From positions 1 to 64,000 of the forward strand of contig CANNFA010000006.1 in the NCBI GenBank assembly GCA_947503765.1: 64,000 nucleotides of DNA, written 5' to 3'. Origin of the DNA: an uncultured Paracoccaceae bacterium. GTDB lineage: Bacteria; Pseudomonadota; Alphaproteobacteria; Rhodobacterales; Rhodobacteraceae. Position 1 is the stretch's first letter. Each line of letters starts with the position of its first letter. Shown here in pieces: positions 17,014 to 25,949 of this stretch. The position numbers were made by a program, and so were the translations under genes. The notes below the pieces were generated by a model, which saw only the letters and a program-made list of their open reading frames with translations, was not told the DNA's origin and made no database searches.

Positions 17014-17150
17014 GGCTCTCCCGCCTGCCTCGTGCCGGTAGCGCCGCGCGCATCGCGCCGCGCGGGTTTCCGCCCGAATTATATATGGCATTTCCGGGCG
17101 CGACACGCCATTCATCGGCCGAGCGAATTTTTGCGCAGGTGAAGGCCGCC

Positions 17151-17699
17151 TTGAGATACCGCCTGAAGAAGACCGTGGTCCTTGTCGGCATGATGGGGTC
17201 GGGCAAGACCGCCGTGGGGCAGGCGCTGGCGCGGCTGCTGGGGGTGCCGTTCCTTGATTCGGACGCCGAGATCGTGGCCGCCTCCAACCTGTCCATCGCC
17301 GAGATTTTCGACCGCTACGGCGAGCCGTTCTTCCGCGAAAAGGAAACCCAGGTGATCACCCGCCTGCTGGCGGGGGCGCCGGGCGTGCTGTCGACGGGGG
17401 GCGGTGCCTACATGGCCGAGCGCAACCGCGCGCTGATCTCGCGGATGGGCGTGGCGGTGTGGCTGCGCGCCGATGTCGATCTGCTCTGGAGCCGGGTGCG
17501 CCACAAGTCGACGCGCCCGCTGCTGCGAACCGAAGACCCGTTCGGCACGCTCAGGGCGCTGTGCGCCGAGCGCGATCCGGTCTATGCGCAGGCCGATCTG
17601 GCGGCCGATGCGCGCGCCGATTATGCCATCGACGACATGGCGCGCCGCGTGGTCCGGGTGCTGCGCGCCCGGCCCGACGTTCTGGAGGAGATAGAATGA
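17151..17699 (+). CDS. aroK: Shikimate kinase
   Basis: AroK phosphorylates shikimate at O3 with ATP, the fifth step of the common aromatic pathway. The protein has a Walker A GMMGSGKTAVGQ, the shikimate-binding DSDAEI and FREKE segments, the TGGGAYM loop and the lid arginines in STRPLL. The start is uncertain. TTG at 17151 (182 residues, preceded by AGGTGAAGG) gives the usual family N-terminus. GTG at 17139 and ATG at 17085 (204 residues, no ribosome-binding site) are alternatives. The stop overlaps the aroB start (ATGA), the conserved aroK-aroB coupling. Confidence 0.93.
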   Translation: MRYRLKKTVVLVGMMGSGKTAVGQALARLLGVPFLDSDAEIVAASNLSIAEIFDRYGEPFFREKETQVITRLLAGAPGVLSTGGGAYMAERNRALISRMGVAVWLRADVDLLWSRVRHKSTRPLLRTEDPFGTLRALCAERDPVYAQADLAADARADYAIDDMARRVVRVLRARPDVLEEIE

Positions 17700-18808
17700 C
17701 CGAAACAGTACGGGTGGTTCTGGGCGCGCGGTCCTATGACGTGCGCATCGGTCCGGGGCTGATCGCGGGCGCCGCGGGCCATGTCGCGCCGCTGCTGGCG
17801 CGCCCGCGCGTGGCCATCGTCACCGACGCGCATGTCGCGCCGCTGCACCTGGACGCCCTGCGCGCCGCGCTGCGCGGCGGCGGGATCGACAGCGTGGCGC
17901 TGACGCTGCCGCCGGGCGAGGCGACCAAGGGCTGGGACGCGCTTGGCCGCTGCACCGAATGGCTGCTGGAGCAGAAGGTGGAACGGCGCGACGTGGTGCT
18001 GGCGCTGGGCGGCGGGGTGATCGGTGACCTGGCCGGCTTTGCCGCCGCCATCCTGCGCCGCGGCGTGCGCTTCGTGCAGGTGCCGACGACGCTGCTGGCA
18101 CAGGTGGATTCGTCCGTCGGCGGCAAGACCGGGATCAACGCGCCGCAGGGCAAGAACCTGGTCGGCGCATTCCACCAGCCATCGCTGGTGCTGGCCGATA
18201 CCGGCACGCTGGGCACGCTGCCCGGCCGCGATTTCCTGGCCGGCTACGGCGAGGTGGTGAAATACGGGCTGCTGGGCGATACCGCCTTCTTCGAATGGCT
18301 GGAAACGCACGGCCCCGCGCTGGCGGCCGGCGATGCGGACTTGCGGGCCGAGGCGGTGCGCCGGTCGGTGCAGATGAAGGCCGACATCGTCGCACGCGAC
18401 GAGACCGAGGCGGGCGACCGCGCGCTTCTGAACCTCGGGCACACCTTCTGCCATGCCCTGGAGGCGGCGACAGGCTATTCGGACCGGCTCCTGCATGGCG
18501 AGGGGGTGGCGGTGGGCTGCGCGCTGGCCTTCGAGCTGTCGGCGCGCCTTGGCCTCTGCTCGCAGGAGGAGCCGAGCCGTGTGCGCGCGCATCTGCGGGC
18601 CATGGGGATGAAGACCGACCTTGCCGACATTTCCGGCCCGCTGCCGGATGCGGACGGTCTGCTGGGCCTGATGGCGCAGGACAAGAAGGTGCTGGACGGG
18701 CAGATCCACTATGTCCTGGCCCGCGGCATCGGCGCGGCCTTCGTCACCGCGGACGTGCCGGCCGATACGGTGCGCGGCGTGCTGGCCGACGCGCTGGCCG
18801 CGCGGTAG
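17696..18808 (+). CDS. aroB: 3-dehydroquinate synthase
   Basis: AroB converts DAHP to 3-dehydroquinate, the second step of the shikimate pathway, using NAD and a divalent metal. The 370-residue protein has LALGGGVIGDLAGFAAA (NAD-binding), VPTTLLAQVDSSVGGKTGIN, GYGEVVKYG and the metal ligands in LNLGHTFCHALE and LLHGEGVAVG. The length is normal for the family. It is translationally coupled to aroK. A palindromic repeat follows at 18823, and nothing else shares the strand until 19776. Confidence 0.96.
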   Translation: MTETVRVVLGARSYDVRIGPGLIAGAAGHVAPLLARPRVAIVTDAHVAPLHLDALRAALRGGGIDSVALTLPPGEATKGWDALGRCTEWLLEQKVERRDVVLALGGGVIGDLAGFAAAILRRGVRFVQVPTTLLAQVDSSVGGKTGINAPQGKNLVGAFHQPSLVLADTGTLGTLPGRDFLAGYGEVVKYGLLGDTAFFEWLETHGPALAAGDADLRAEAVRRSVQMKADIVARDETEAGDRALLNLGHTFCHALEAATGYSDRLLHGEGVAVGCALAFELSARLGLCSQEEPSRVRAHLRAMGMKTDLADISGPLPDADGLLGLMAQDKKVLDGQIHYVLARGIGAAFVTADVPADTVRGVLADALAAR

Positions 18809-18822
18809 AGCGCCGCCCGAGG

Positions 18823-18859
18823 CACCACGCGCCCCGGACCCGATCCGGGGCCTCGCGCC
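18823..18859. repeat. Palindromic intergenic repeat, copy 1
   Basis: A 37-base unit with core GCCCCGGA (18831-18838) and TCCGGGGC (18844-18851) flanked by CACCACGC and CTCGCGCC. A second copy, differing at one base, starts 102 bases downstream. A related CCCGGGCCTGACCCGGG core occurs three times at 23190-23265. These look like REP-type dispersed palindromes. Confidence 0.7.
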
Positions 18860-18924
18860 GTCCCGTGAAGACCTCGCCAGAACGGGATCCCACCGTCGAT
18901 ATCGCGGCCCGCCGGCGCCCGTGT

Positions 18925-18961
18925 CACCACGCGCCCCGGACCTGATCCGGGGCCTCGCGCC
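18925..18961. repeat. Palindromic intergenic repeat, copy 2
   Basis: Same 37-base unit as at 18823, with CCTGA instead of CCCGA in the loop. Both copies lie in the 284-base gap between aroB and ssb (convergent), which holds no other recognisable feature. Either hairpin could also slow convergent transcription, but neither has a T-run. Confidence 0.7.
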
Positions 18962-19092
18962 TTCCGGCGAAAGCCCCGCTAGAGCATGTCGCTCTCAATC
19001 GAATTCACCCGCCGGTGAGGCCGCGTTGTTCTGCGAAAACGCGGCGTCGCCCCGGCGGCCGAATGCGCGATTCCGAATGACCGCGGCACGCC

Positions 19093-19584
19093 CTAGAACG
19101 GGATTTCGTCGTCGATGTCGCCGCCCGCCGGTGCCGGCCCGCCATAATCGCCCTGGCCGCCGCCGCTGCCGCCGCCATAGCCGCCGCGATCGCCGTAATC
19201 GGCGTTGCCACCGCCGCCGCCGCCGCCTTCGCCGCGGCCGTCCAGCATCGTCAGCTCTCCCTTGTAGGGGCGCAGCACAACCTCGGTGCTGTAGCGGTCA
19301 TTGCCGGACTGGTCCTGCCATTTGCGGGTTTCCAGCTGCCCCTCCAGATAGACCTTGGAGCCTTTCCGCAGGTATTGCTCGGCGATCCGGGCCAGCGGTT
19401 CGGAAAAGATGGCGACAGAGTGCCATTCCGTCCGCTCGCGCCGCTCGCCGGTATTGCGATCCTTCCAGTTTTCCGAGGTGGCGACGCGCAGGTTACAGAC
19501 CTTGCCGCCGTTCTGGAAGGTGCGCACCTCGGGGTCGCGGCCGAGATTGCCCACCAGGATCACCTTGTTCACCGAACCGGCCAT
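19093..19584 (-). CDS. ssb: Single-stranded DNA-binding protein
   Basis: SSB coats single-stranded DNA in replication, repair and recombination and recruits partners through its tail. The 163-residue protein has an OB fold (residues about 5-110: [42 protein letters not shown]). A glycine-rich flexible linker follows (about 118-150), and the canonical acidic tip DDEIPF ends the protein. Start ATG at 19584. It is divergent from the lytic transglycosylase gene with a 191-base gap. No clear SOS box was identified there. Confidence 0.96.
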   Translation of the reverse strand: MAGSVNKVILVGNLGRDPEVRTFQNGGKVCNLRVATSENWKDRNTGERRERTEWHSVAIFSEPLARIAEQYLRKGSKVYLEGQLETRKWQDQSGNDRYSTEVVLRPYKGELTMLDGRGEGGGGGGGNADYGDRGGYGGGSGGGQGDYGGPAPAGGDIDDEIPF

Positions 19585-19775
19585 ACGCTGTCCTTTTCAT
19601 CGAATCCGTGGCTGTCGCGTCTTGTTAGACCACCAGATCGGGGTGAACAAATCCTTATTGCCGGCGGGCGGGGCCGGGGCGCGCGCGGCCGCCGCCGCTT
19701 GCGCGGCAAAAGGACTCGAACCGGCGGCGAAAATCCTTATGATGCCGGGCACGGAACAAAGAAGGCAGTGGACAG

Positions 19776-20375
19776 ATGCGTATTCTCTGGGGGTGCGTCT
19801 GCGTGGCCATGGGAGTGGCCACCTCTCTGGGCGCGGGAGCGGCATCGGCCGACGGGCTGAAATTCTCGTCGAAAAACCGGACGTTGCTTTTCAATTCGCA
19901 GACCAAGGTTCTGGATGACCGGGCAAAGACGCAATACGCGGCTTCGGTCAAGTATCAGCCGAAGCGATTCGATCTCGAAAGCGCGACATCGCCGGCCTAT
20001 GGCGGGGCATATGCCGGCCCGTTTCTGGCGCTGGCGCGCGCGGCGGCCCGCAAGCACAGCATCCCCGAGGATCTGTTCCTGCGGCTGGTGCAGCAGGAAT
20101 CGGGCTGGAAGCCGCATATCGAGTCGCACAAGGGTGCCTACGGGCTGGCACAGCTGATGCCCGAGACGGCGAAGACGCTGGGGGTGGATCACACCGACCC
20201 GGTGCAGAACCTCGACGGCGGCGCCCGTTACCTGCGGATGCAGTATGACCGGTTCGGCTCGTGGCGGCTGGCGCTGGCGGCGTATAATGCCGGACCCGAG
20301 GCAGTGCAGAAATACAAGGGCGTGCCGCCCTATGCCGAGACCACGAATTACGTGAAGGTGATCTGGGGCAGCTGA
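19776..20375 (+). CDS. Lytic transglycosylase, SLT family
   Basis: A periplasmic enzyme that cleaves the MurNAc-GlcNAc bond of peptidoglycan non-hydrolytically. The 199-residue protein has a signal peptide ([19 protein letters not shown], ending ASA near residue 25). A low-complexity segment follows, then an SLT domain from about residue 80, with the catalytic Glu in RLVQQESGW and the motifs [25 protein letters not shown] and [12 protein letters not shown]. It is short for a housekeeping transglycosylase and resembles the small soluble forms often linked to secretion or flagellar systems. No such system is adjacent. Confidence 0.88.
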   Translation: MRILWGCVCVAMGVATSLGAGAASADGLKFSSKNRTLLFNSQTKVLDDRAKTQYAASVKYQPKRFDLESATSPAYGGAYAGPFLALARAAARKHSIPEDLFLRLVQQESGWKPHIESHKGAYGLAQLMPETAKTLGVDHTDPVQNLDGGARYLRMQYDRFGSWRLALAAYNAGPEAVQKYKGVPPYAETTNYVKVIWGS

Positions 20376-20399
20376 ACCCGGGCCGATGCGTCCGGTTTC

Positions 20400-20446
20400 G
20401 GATCGCCTTCGGCGATCCGATCCGTGCGAGGGGCGTTGCCCCTCGC
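20400..20446. terminator. Tandem hairpins between convergent genes
   Basis: Two perfect hairpins stand side by side. GGATCGCC/GGCGATCC is at 20400-20418 and GCGAGGGGC/GCCCCTCGC at 20426-20446, both with 3-base loops. They lie between the transglycosylase stop and the convergent gene at 20499, as expected for a bidirectional terminator. There is no T-run, so Rho-independent action is uncertain. Confidence 0.5.
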
Positions 20447-20498
20447 GCTCCCCAAGGTACTTGAGGCAAGATGAGGAACAGGGCCGGGCGCCTTGCTG

Positions 20499-20957
20499 TC
20501 AGCGGGCGGCGCAGCTGCGGATGCTGGCAATGGCGGCGGCCGTGCCGTCCAGCGGCAGTTCCACCTGCGCCTCGCCCTTTTCGAGCAGCGCCGTGCGCCC
20601 GGCGCGGATGGCGGCCAGCGCCGGCGGCGGCAGCGTGACATGCGACCACATGCCGTCCGACGCGCCGGTCAGGGTGAACGCCTCGTCGCCGATCTCCATT
20701 TCGGCGCTGAAATCGCCGGGTGCGCGCGCGTCGTTCACGGCGAGGATCCAGGCGCTGCCGTCCCAGGACAGGCGCATGGCGCGCGCGCCGAAGCTGCGGG
20801 TCGCGGCGCAATAGTCGATGCGCCCGCCGATCACGCCGCGCACGACGCTCCAGCCGCCGGCGCTGGCAAAGCGGGTTTCTGTGATCGCGCCCTGCGCGCT
20901 GGCGGCAAGGGGCGCAAGGCAGAGCGCGGCGGCGAGGAGCGGGGCGGCAATGGTCAC
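20499..20957 (-). CDS. Small secreted hypothetical protein
   Basis: The 152-residue product has a signal peptide (MTIAAPLLAAALCLAPLAAS, cleavage after SAQ or ASA) and about 130 mature residues. There are two cysteines (in IDYCAATRS and at the very end in IRSCAAR) that could form a disulfide. The spacing of hydrophobic and glycine residues suggests a beta-rich fold, as in invasion-locus-B-like proteins, but I cannot assign it to a family with confidence. Start ATG at 20957. It sits alone between convergent and same-strand neighbours. Confidence 0.6.
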   Translation of the reverse strand: MTIAAPLLAAALCLAPLAASAQGAITETRFASAGGWSVVRGVIGGRIDYCAATRSFGARAMRLSWDGSAWILAVNDARAPGDFSAEMEIGDEAFTLTGASDGMWSHVTLPPPALAAIRAGRTALLEKGEAQVELPLDGTAAAIASIRSCAAR

Positions 20958-21083
20958 GGGTCTGCGGCCTTCTGTCGGTACCTGATGCGCGCAGGATCGC
21001 CGCGGCGGGACCGCCGCGCAAGGGGCATGATCGCGGCGCGGCGGGGATCCCCGGTCCGGGGCCGGAAAGCGGATCCGCGCGCG

Positions 21084-23168
21084 CTATTCGGCGGCGATCT
21101 CGATCACCGGCTCCATCCCCGCCAGCTCGTCCTCGTCCAGCCAGCACAGCATCCGGTGGCCGCCGCCGATGTCGCGGTAGGGCGGCAGCTCGGTCTCGCA
21201 CCTGTTCTCCGGCACCCTGTCCTTCCACCGGCAGCGGGTCTGGAACGGGCAGCCCGGCGGCGGGTTCATCGCCGAGGGCACGTCGCCTTCCAGCACGATG
21301 CTCTTCTTGCGCACCCGCGTGTCGGCGATGGGCACGGCGGACAGCAGCGCCTCGGTATAGGGGTGATAGGGCGGCGCGAAGATCTGCTGCGTGCTGCCGG
21401 TCTCGACGATATGGCCCAGATACATCACCACCACCCGGTCGGCGAGGTAGCGCACGATCGACAGGTCGTGGCTGATGAACAGAAGCGTCGTCTTCTGCTC
21501 GCGCTGGATTTCCATCAGCAGGTCGGTGACGGCGGCCTGCACGCTGACATCCAGCGCGGAAACCGGCTCGTCGGCCACGACGATGCGCGCGCCGCCGGAA
21601 AAGGCGCGGGCGATGCCGACGCGCTGTTTCTGCCCGCCCGAAAGCTGGCGCGGCATCCGCCCCGCGAATTCGCGCGGCAGCTTCACGAGATCCAGCAGCT
21701 CCAGCATCCGGGTGCGCCGCTCGGCCTCGGTCCGGCCGATGCCGAACACCTCGAGCGCGCGCATGATCTGGCGGCCGACGCTCATCGACGGGTTCAGCGT
21801 GTCGAACGGGTTCTGGAACACCATCTGCACGGCAGAGACCAGCGCCGCGCCGCGCTTTTCGATGGGGATGTCGCCGATCGGCTTGTCGTCCAGCAGGATC
21901 TGCCCCTCGGTCGCCGTCTCAAGCCCCATCAGCACCTTGGCGAAGGTGGACTTGCCGCAGCCCGATTCGCCGACGATGGCGAGCGTCTCGGATTCGCGCG
22001 CCTCGAAGCTGATCGATTCGTTGGCCTTGATCACCTTCCTGTCGCCGCCGCCGAACAGGGCGCTGGCCGCGACCTCGTAGTATTTCTTCAGCCCCTCCAT
22101 CCTGAGCACGGTGCGCCCGACGCTTGTGCCGTCCTGCGCGATGCCGTCCTCGGGCGGCGCGGCCCAGTCGATCTCGTGCACCCGCCGGCAGCGCGAGCGG
22201 TGTCGGTCGTCGCCGGAACTCGGCACCATCGGCACGCTGCCCGCATCGCATGTGCCGACCTCGAAATAATCGCAGCGCGGCCCGAAATTGCAGCCCGGCG
22301 GGCGTTCGTGCGGCAACGGGAAGTTGCCGGGGATCGCCACCAGCGGCCGGGCATTCTTGTCCGCGCCCGGCAGCGGGATCGAGCGGAACAGCGCCTGCGT
22401 GTAGGGATGGCGCATCCGGTCGAACACGTCCTCGATCGACCCCGTCTCCACCGCCTCGCCGGAATACATCACGCAGATCCGGTCGCAGGTTTCCAGGATC
22501 AGGCCCAGGTTGTGGCTGATGAACAGCATCGAGGTGCCGTATTTGCGGCCCAGATCCTTGACGAGATCGACTACCGCGGCCTCCACCGTCACGTCGAGCG
22601 CGGTGGTCGGCTCGTCCAGGATCAGCAGGCTGGGCCGCGACATCAGCGCCATGGCGATCACGATGCGCTGCTGCTGGCCGCCCGAAAGCTGGTGCGGATA
22701 GCTGCGCAGGATCCGCTCGGGATCGGGCAGCTTGACGTCGTGCACGACGTCCAGCGCGCGGGCGCGCGCCTCGTGCTCGGACAGCCCCTCGTGGATCATC
22801 GGCACCTCGACCAGCTGCTTGCCGATCCGCATCGCCGGGTTGAGGCTGGCCATCGGCTCCTGGTAGATCATGGCGATCTCGTTGCCGCGCAGGGTGCGCA
22901 GCTCCTCGGGCGACATCGTGGCCAGGTCGCGCCCCTTGAAGCGGATCGCGCCGCCGGTGATGCGCCCGTTCACGCCCAGATCGCGCATCACGCCCAGCGC
23001 CACGGTGGACTTGCCGCAGCCCGATTCGCCCACCAGCCCCATCGCCTCGCCGGGCCGGACGGTGCAGGAGAAATCCATCACCGCGGGGATCTCGCGCAGC
23101 CGGGTGAAGAAACTGATCGACAGATTGTCGATCTCCAGCACCGGGCCGTCATAATCGCGTTTCGCCAT
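21084..23168 (-). CDS. Peptide-type ABC transporter, fused double ATPase (DppD-DppF fusion)
   Basis: This 694-residue protein energises the two permeases encoded just upstream in the operon. It carries two complete ABC ATPase domains. The first (about 10-265) has Walker A GESGCGKST, signature LSGGQQQR and Walker B LLILDEP. The second (about 355-600) has GESGCGKST again, LSGGQKQRVGIARA and VVADEPVSALD. Each is followed by an oligopeptide C-terminal cysteine motif (PPGCNFGPRCDYFEVGTC and PPGCPFQTRCRWKD). These motifs place it in the dipeptide/oligopeptide/nickel subfamily. Fused ATPases of this kind are known (YejF, GsiA). It is the last gene of the operon, separated from the permease gene by a 108-base gap filled with palindromic repeats. 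Confidence 0.92.
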   Translation of the reverse strand: MAKRDYDGPVLEIDNLSISFFTRLREIPAVMDFSCTVRPGEAMGLVGESGCGKSTVALGVMRDLGVNGRITGGAIRFKGRDLATMSPEELRTLRGNEIAMIYQEPMASLNPAMRIGKQLVEVPMIHEGLSEHEARARALDVVHDVKLPDPERILRSYPHQLSGGQQQRIVIAMALMSRPSLLILDEPTTALDVTVEAAVVDLVKDLGRKYGTSMLFISHNLGLILETCDRICVMYSGEAVETGSIEDVFDRMRHPYTQALFRSIPLPGADKNARPLVAIPGNFPLPHERPPGCNFGPRCDYFEVGTCDAGSVPMVPSSGDDRHRSRCRRVHEIDWAAPPEDGIAQDGTSVGRTVLRMEGLKKYYEVAASALFGGGDRKVIKANESISFEARESETLAIVGESGCGKSTFAKVLMGLETATEGQILLDDKPIGDIPIEKRGAALVSAVQMVFQNPFDTLNPSMSVGRQIMRALEVFGIGRTEAERRTRMLELLDLVKLPREFAGRMPRQLSGGQKQRVGIARAFSGGARIVVADEPVSALDVSVQAAVTDLLMEIQREQKTTLLFISHDLSIVRYLADRVVVMYLGHIVETGSTQQIFAPPYHPYTEALLSAVPIADTRVRKKSIVLEGDVPSAMNPPPGCPFQTRCRWKDRVPENRCETELPPYRDIGGGHRMLCWLDEDELAGMEPVIEIAAE

Positions 23169-23189
23169 CTCCGCGTCCCTTTTCTCCTG

Positions 23190-23265
23190 TCCCGGGCCTG
23201 ACCCGGGATCCGTCCCGGGCCTGACCCGGGACCTCGCGACCAGAGGCCCCGGGCCTGACCCGGGG
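23190..23265. repeat. Three tandem palindromic repeats
   Basis: TCCCGGGCCTGACCCGGGA occurs at 23190-23208 and again at 23213-23231. CCCCGGGCCTGACCCGGGG occurs at 23247-23265. The CCTCGCG tail after the second copy matches the tail of the repeats at 18823 and 18925. The array lies in the gap between the permease and ATPase genes of one operon, where such hairpins could tune the relative mRNA levels. Confidence 0.75.
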
Positions 23266-23276
23266 CGGGTGCCGCC

Positions 23277-24689
23277 TCAATCCCGCAAGCTTTCCTCGCG
23301 CAGCCCATCCGCCAGCAGGTTCAGACCCAGCACCAGGCTCAGCAGTGCCAGTGCCGGCGGCAGGGCAGGGTGCAGGTAGATCGTCAGCAGCTTGCGCCCC
23401 TCGTTGATGGTCGACCCCCAGTCGGGGCTTTCCGGGCTGAGCCCCAGCCCGAAGAACCCCAGCGTGCCCAGAAGGATGGTGGTATAGCCGATGCGCAGGC
23501 AGAAATCGACGATCAGCGGCCCGCGCGCATTCGGCAGGATCTCCCACAGCATGATGTACCACGGCCCCTCGCCGCGGGTCTGTGCGGCGGCCACGTAATC
23601 GCGCGTCTTGATGTCCATCGCCAGGCCGCGCACGATGCGGAACACGGTGGGCGAGTTCACGAACACCACCGACACGAACACCACCAGCAGGTTCGGCGGA
23701 AACGCGATCAGCCCCAGCGGATCGGCGTTCCACGCGATGCCGGAATACAGCCACAGCCCGATCACCAGCGTGATGCCGATATAGACCGCGCGCTTGCCCG
23801 GCTGGGTGTGGAAGCGCGAATTGAACAGCACCGCGAAGAAGATGATCGGAAAGACGAACAACACCGCGGCCATGTAGACCGGGATGCCGGTTTCCACGAT
23901 CTCGGGCGTGACCAGCAGGTAGAACAGCAGGATAACCGGGAAGGCCAGGATCAGGTTGGCCAGGAACGACAGGAACGTGTCCAGCCGCCCGCCGTAATAG
24001 GCCGCCGGCAGGCCCAGCGTGATCCCCACCATGAAGGCGAAGAGCGTGGCGAAGGGGGCGATCTTGATCACCTCCCAGGCGCCCTTGACCACGCGGCTGA
24101 ACACGTCGCGCGCCAGGTTGTCGCCGCCCAGCAGGTAATAGGGATACTCGCCCGGCTCGGTGCCGCGCAGCGGCGTGCCCGGCACCTTGTTCTTCATCCC
24201 CGACACCTGCGCCAGCGCGTCGTGGGTGACGACCATGTCGAGCGCGCCGAAGATTCCGGTGAAGACCCAGAACATCACCAGCGCAAAGCCGATCATGCCG
24301 ATCGTCGAATCGAACAGCTTGCCGTAAAGGCCCAGCCGCCGCTTGAACGCGATGGACAGCGCGAAGGTCGCGGCAAGCGCGATCCAGACCGGCAGGAGCC
24401 GCAGAGAGATCGCCCCGATGATCCCCTTGGCGGCATATCCGGGCAACACCAGGCCGCCGACCAGAAAGGCCAGGACCGCCGCCGCGATCAGCGCGGCGCC
24501 GGCCATTGCCGCGCGCCCCGCCCACGGCGCCGGGCGCGCCGGCGCGTCCGCCGGCCCCTGCACGATGCGCATGCCGCCCAGCGACAGCACCATCTGGCCC
24601 AGCAGGCCCGCCGCCAACAGCGCCGCCGCCGCCACGAGGACAGGGATCAGAACGGGCCCCATCGCCCCGGTCCAGGTCAGCGGCTCCAT
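23277..24689 (-). CDS. Peptide-type ABC transporter permease, DppC family, enlarged
   Basis: This inner-membrane subunit pairs with the DppB-like permease. The C-terminal part (about 210-470) is a standard BPD_transp_1 domain with an EAA-type loop (YVAAAQTRGEGPWYIMLWEI, then LPNARGPLI) and the terminal GLGLSPESPDWG. It is 470 residues, against roughly 300 for typical DppC. The extra length is an N-terminal extension with two or three predicted helices (residues 10-35, 55-80 and 90-110) and an insert in the middle (about 300-330). Start ATG at 24689. It is downstream of the DppB-like gene with a 121-base gap that contains a GC-rich hairpin. Confidence 0.88.
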   Translation of the reverse strand: MEPLTWTGAMGPVLIPVLVAAAALLAAGLLGQMVLSLGGMRIVQGPADAPARPAPWAGRAAMAGAALIAAAVLAFLVGGLVLPGYAAKGIIGAISLRLLPVWIALAATFALSIAFKRRLGLYGKLFDSTIGMIGFALVMFWVFTGIFGALDMVVTHDALAQVSGMKNKVPGTPLRGTEPGEYPYYLLGGDNLARDVFSRVVKGAWEVIKIAPFATLFAFMVGITLGLPAAYYGGRLDTFLSFLANLILAFPVILLFYLLVTPEIVETGIPVYMAAVLFVFPIIFFAVLFNSRFHTQPGKRAVYIGITLVIGLWLYSGIAWNADPLGLIAFPPNLLVVFVSVVFVNSPTVFRIVRGLAMDIKTRDYVAAAQTRGEGPWYIMLWEILPNARGPLIVDFCLRIGYTTILLGTLGFFGLGLSPESPDWGSTINEGRKLLTIYLHPALPPALALLSLVLGLNLLADGLREESLRD

Positions 24690-24810
24690 GCGTTGCTCCC
24701 TGCCGGCTTCTTCGGTTCCGAAATATCCCGGGGGGCCCGCAGGGCGGGGGCAGAGCCCCCTCCACGCCGGCCGCCGGGCGGGCCGCGAAGGATCCGTGCC
24801 GCGCCGCCCA

Positions 24811-25857
24811 TCACGTCACCCGGATCCGCGGGTTCAGGTAGACATAGCCGATATCCGAGATCAGCTGCGTGACCAGCACCACGAAGACCGACACCACCGA
24901 CACGCCCAGCAGCAGCTCGATGTCGTTGTTGCCCGCCGCCTCCACCAGCGTCCAGCCGAAGCCCTTGTAGTTGAACAGCGTCTCGACGATCACCACGCCG
25001 TTCAGCAGCCAGGGAAACTGCAGCATGATCACCGTGAACGGTGCGATCAGCGCGTTCCTGAGCGCGTGGCGCAGCACGATGGTGCGGAACCGCGCGCCCT
25101 TCAGCCGTGCGGTGCGGATATATTGCGCCGTCATCACCTCGGCCATGCTCGCCCGCGTCATCCGCGCGATATAGCCCATTCCGTACAGCGCGATGGTCAG
25201 CACCGGCAGGGTGAAATTCTCCCATGTGATGTTCTCCATGGCGCTGGTCGCGGTGCCCTTGAACCATTTCAGCCCCACCGCCGACGACGCGAAGACCGCG
25301 ATGAAGATCACGCCCGAGACATATTCCGGCGTTGCCGTGGTCATGATCGAGGCGGTGGACAGCGTGCGGTCGAGCTTCGATCCCTCGCGCATCCCGGCCA
25401 GCACCCCGATCAGCAGCGCGCCCGGCACCATCACGCACATCACCGCCAGCATCAGCCACGCGGTCAGGCCCAGCCGGGTGGCAACGATCTCGGCCACGGG
25501 GGCGCGGAACCGGGTGGACCAGCCCCAGTCGCCCTGCAGCACGCCGCAAAAGCGCGGCGCGGCCTCCGGCCGAGTGCCTTCGCCGATGCAGCGGCCGCGC
25601 ACCGTGCCGCCGTCATCCTCGACGACATAGCCGGGCACCACGCCCAGCCATTCGCCGTATTTCACGAACAGGTTGCGGTCGTAGCCGCGATCGGCCAGCC
25701 AGCGCGACACCTCGGCATCGCTCATGCGCATGTTGCCCTGGGTCTTGGCCAGCTTTTCGAGGTTCGGATAGAGGTTGGTCAGGAAAAAGACGATGAAGGT
25801 CAGGCAGAGCGCGGTCAGGATCATCACCCAGACCCGTCTGAGAATGAAAAGACCCAT
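24811..25857 (-). CDS. Peptide-type ABC transporter permease, DppB family
   Basis: A 348-residue inner-membrane protein with the DppB N-terminus (MGLFILRRVWVMILTALCLT as the first helix) and a BPD_transp_1 domain from about residue 125. The EAA loop is YIRTARLKGARFRTIVLRHA. Between the first helix and the domain lies an unusually long periplasmic segment (about 35-120) with two cysteines (in RGRCIGEG and PRFCGVL), absent from ordinary DppB proteins, which might form a disulfide. It lies 92 bases downstream of the binding protein gene. Confidence 0.9.
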   Translation of the reverse strand: MGLFILRRVWVMILTALCLTFIVFFLTNLYPNLEKLAKTQGNMRMSDAEVSRWLADRGYDRNLFVKYGEWLGVVPGYVVEDDGGTVRGRCIGEGTRPEAAPRFCGVLQGDWGWSTRFRAPVAEIVATRLGLTAWLMLAVMCVMVPGALLIGVLAGMREGSKLDRTLSTASIMTTATPEYVSGVIFIAVFASSAVGLKWFKGTATSAMENITWENFTLPVLTIALYGMGYIARMTRASMAEVMTAQYIRTARLKGARFRTIVLRHALRNALIAPFTVIMLQFPWLLNGVVIVETLFNYKGFGWTLVEAAGNNDIELLLGVSVVSVFVVLVTQLISDIGYVYLNPRIRVT

Positions 25858-25949
25858 ATGCCGTCCTGCCCCTGCGCGGCGCCCGCCGGATCGGGCCCAA
25901 GCGGCCGGGCGCGCGCGGCGCCCGGTCCGGTATCGTTACCCCGCCGCGC

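Noticed and set aside
16143-17150. Upstream extension of aroK giving a 518-codon frame
   Set aside because: The extension is antisense to the secreted hypothetical gene and has no kinase homology; the enzyme begins near 17139-17151.
18809-19092. CRISPR array
   Set aside because: Only two copies of a palindromic repeat, 102 bases apart, with no further spacer-repeat units and no cas genes.
20493-23201. 902-codon open frame antisense to the fused ATPase gene
   Set aside because: The opposite strand encodes clear ABC motifs. This frame has no recognisable domain and no ribosome-binding site, so it is a codon-bias shadow.
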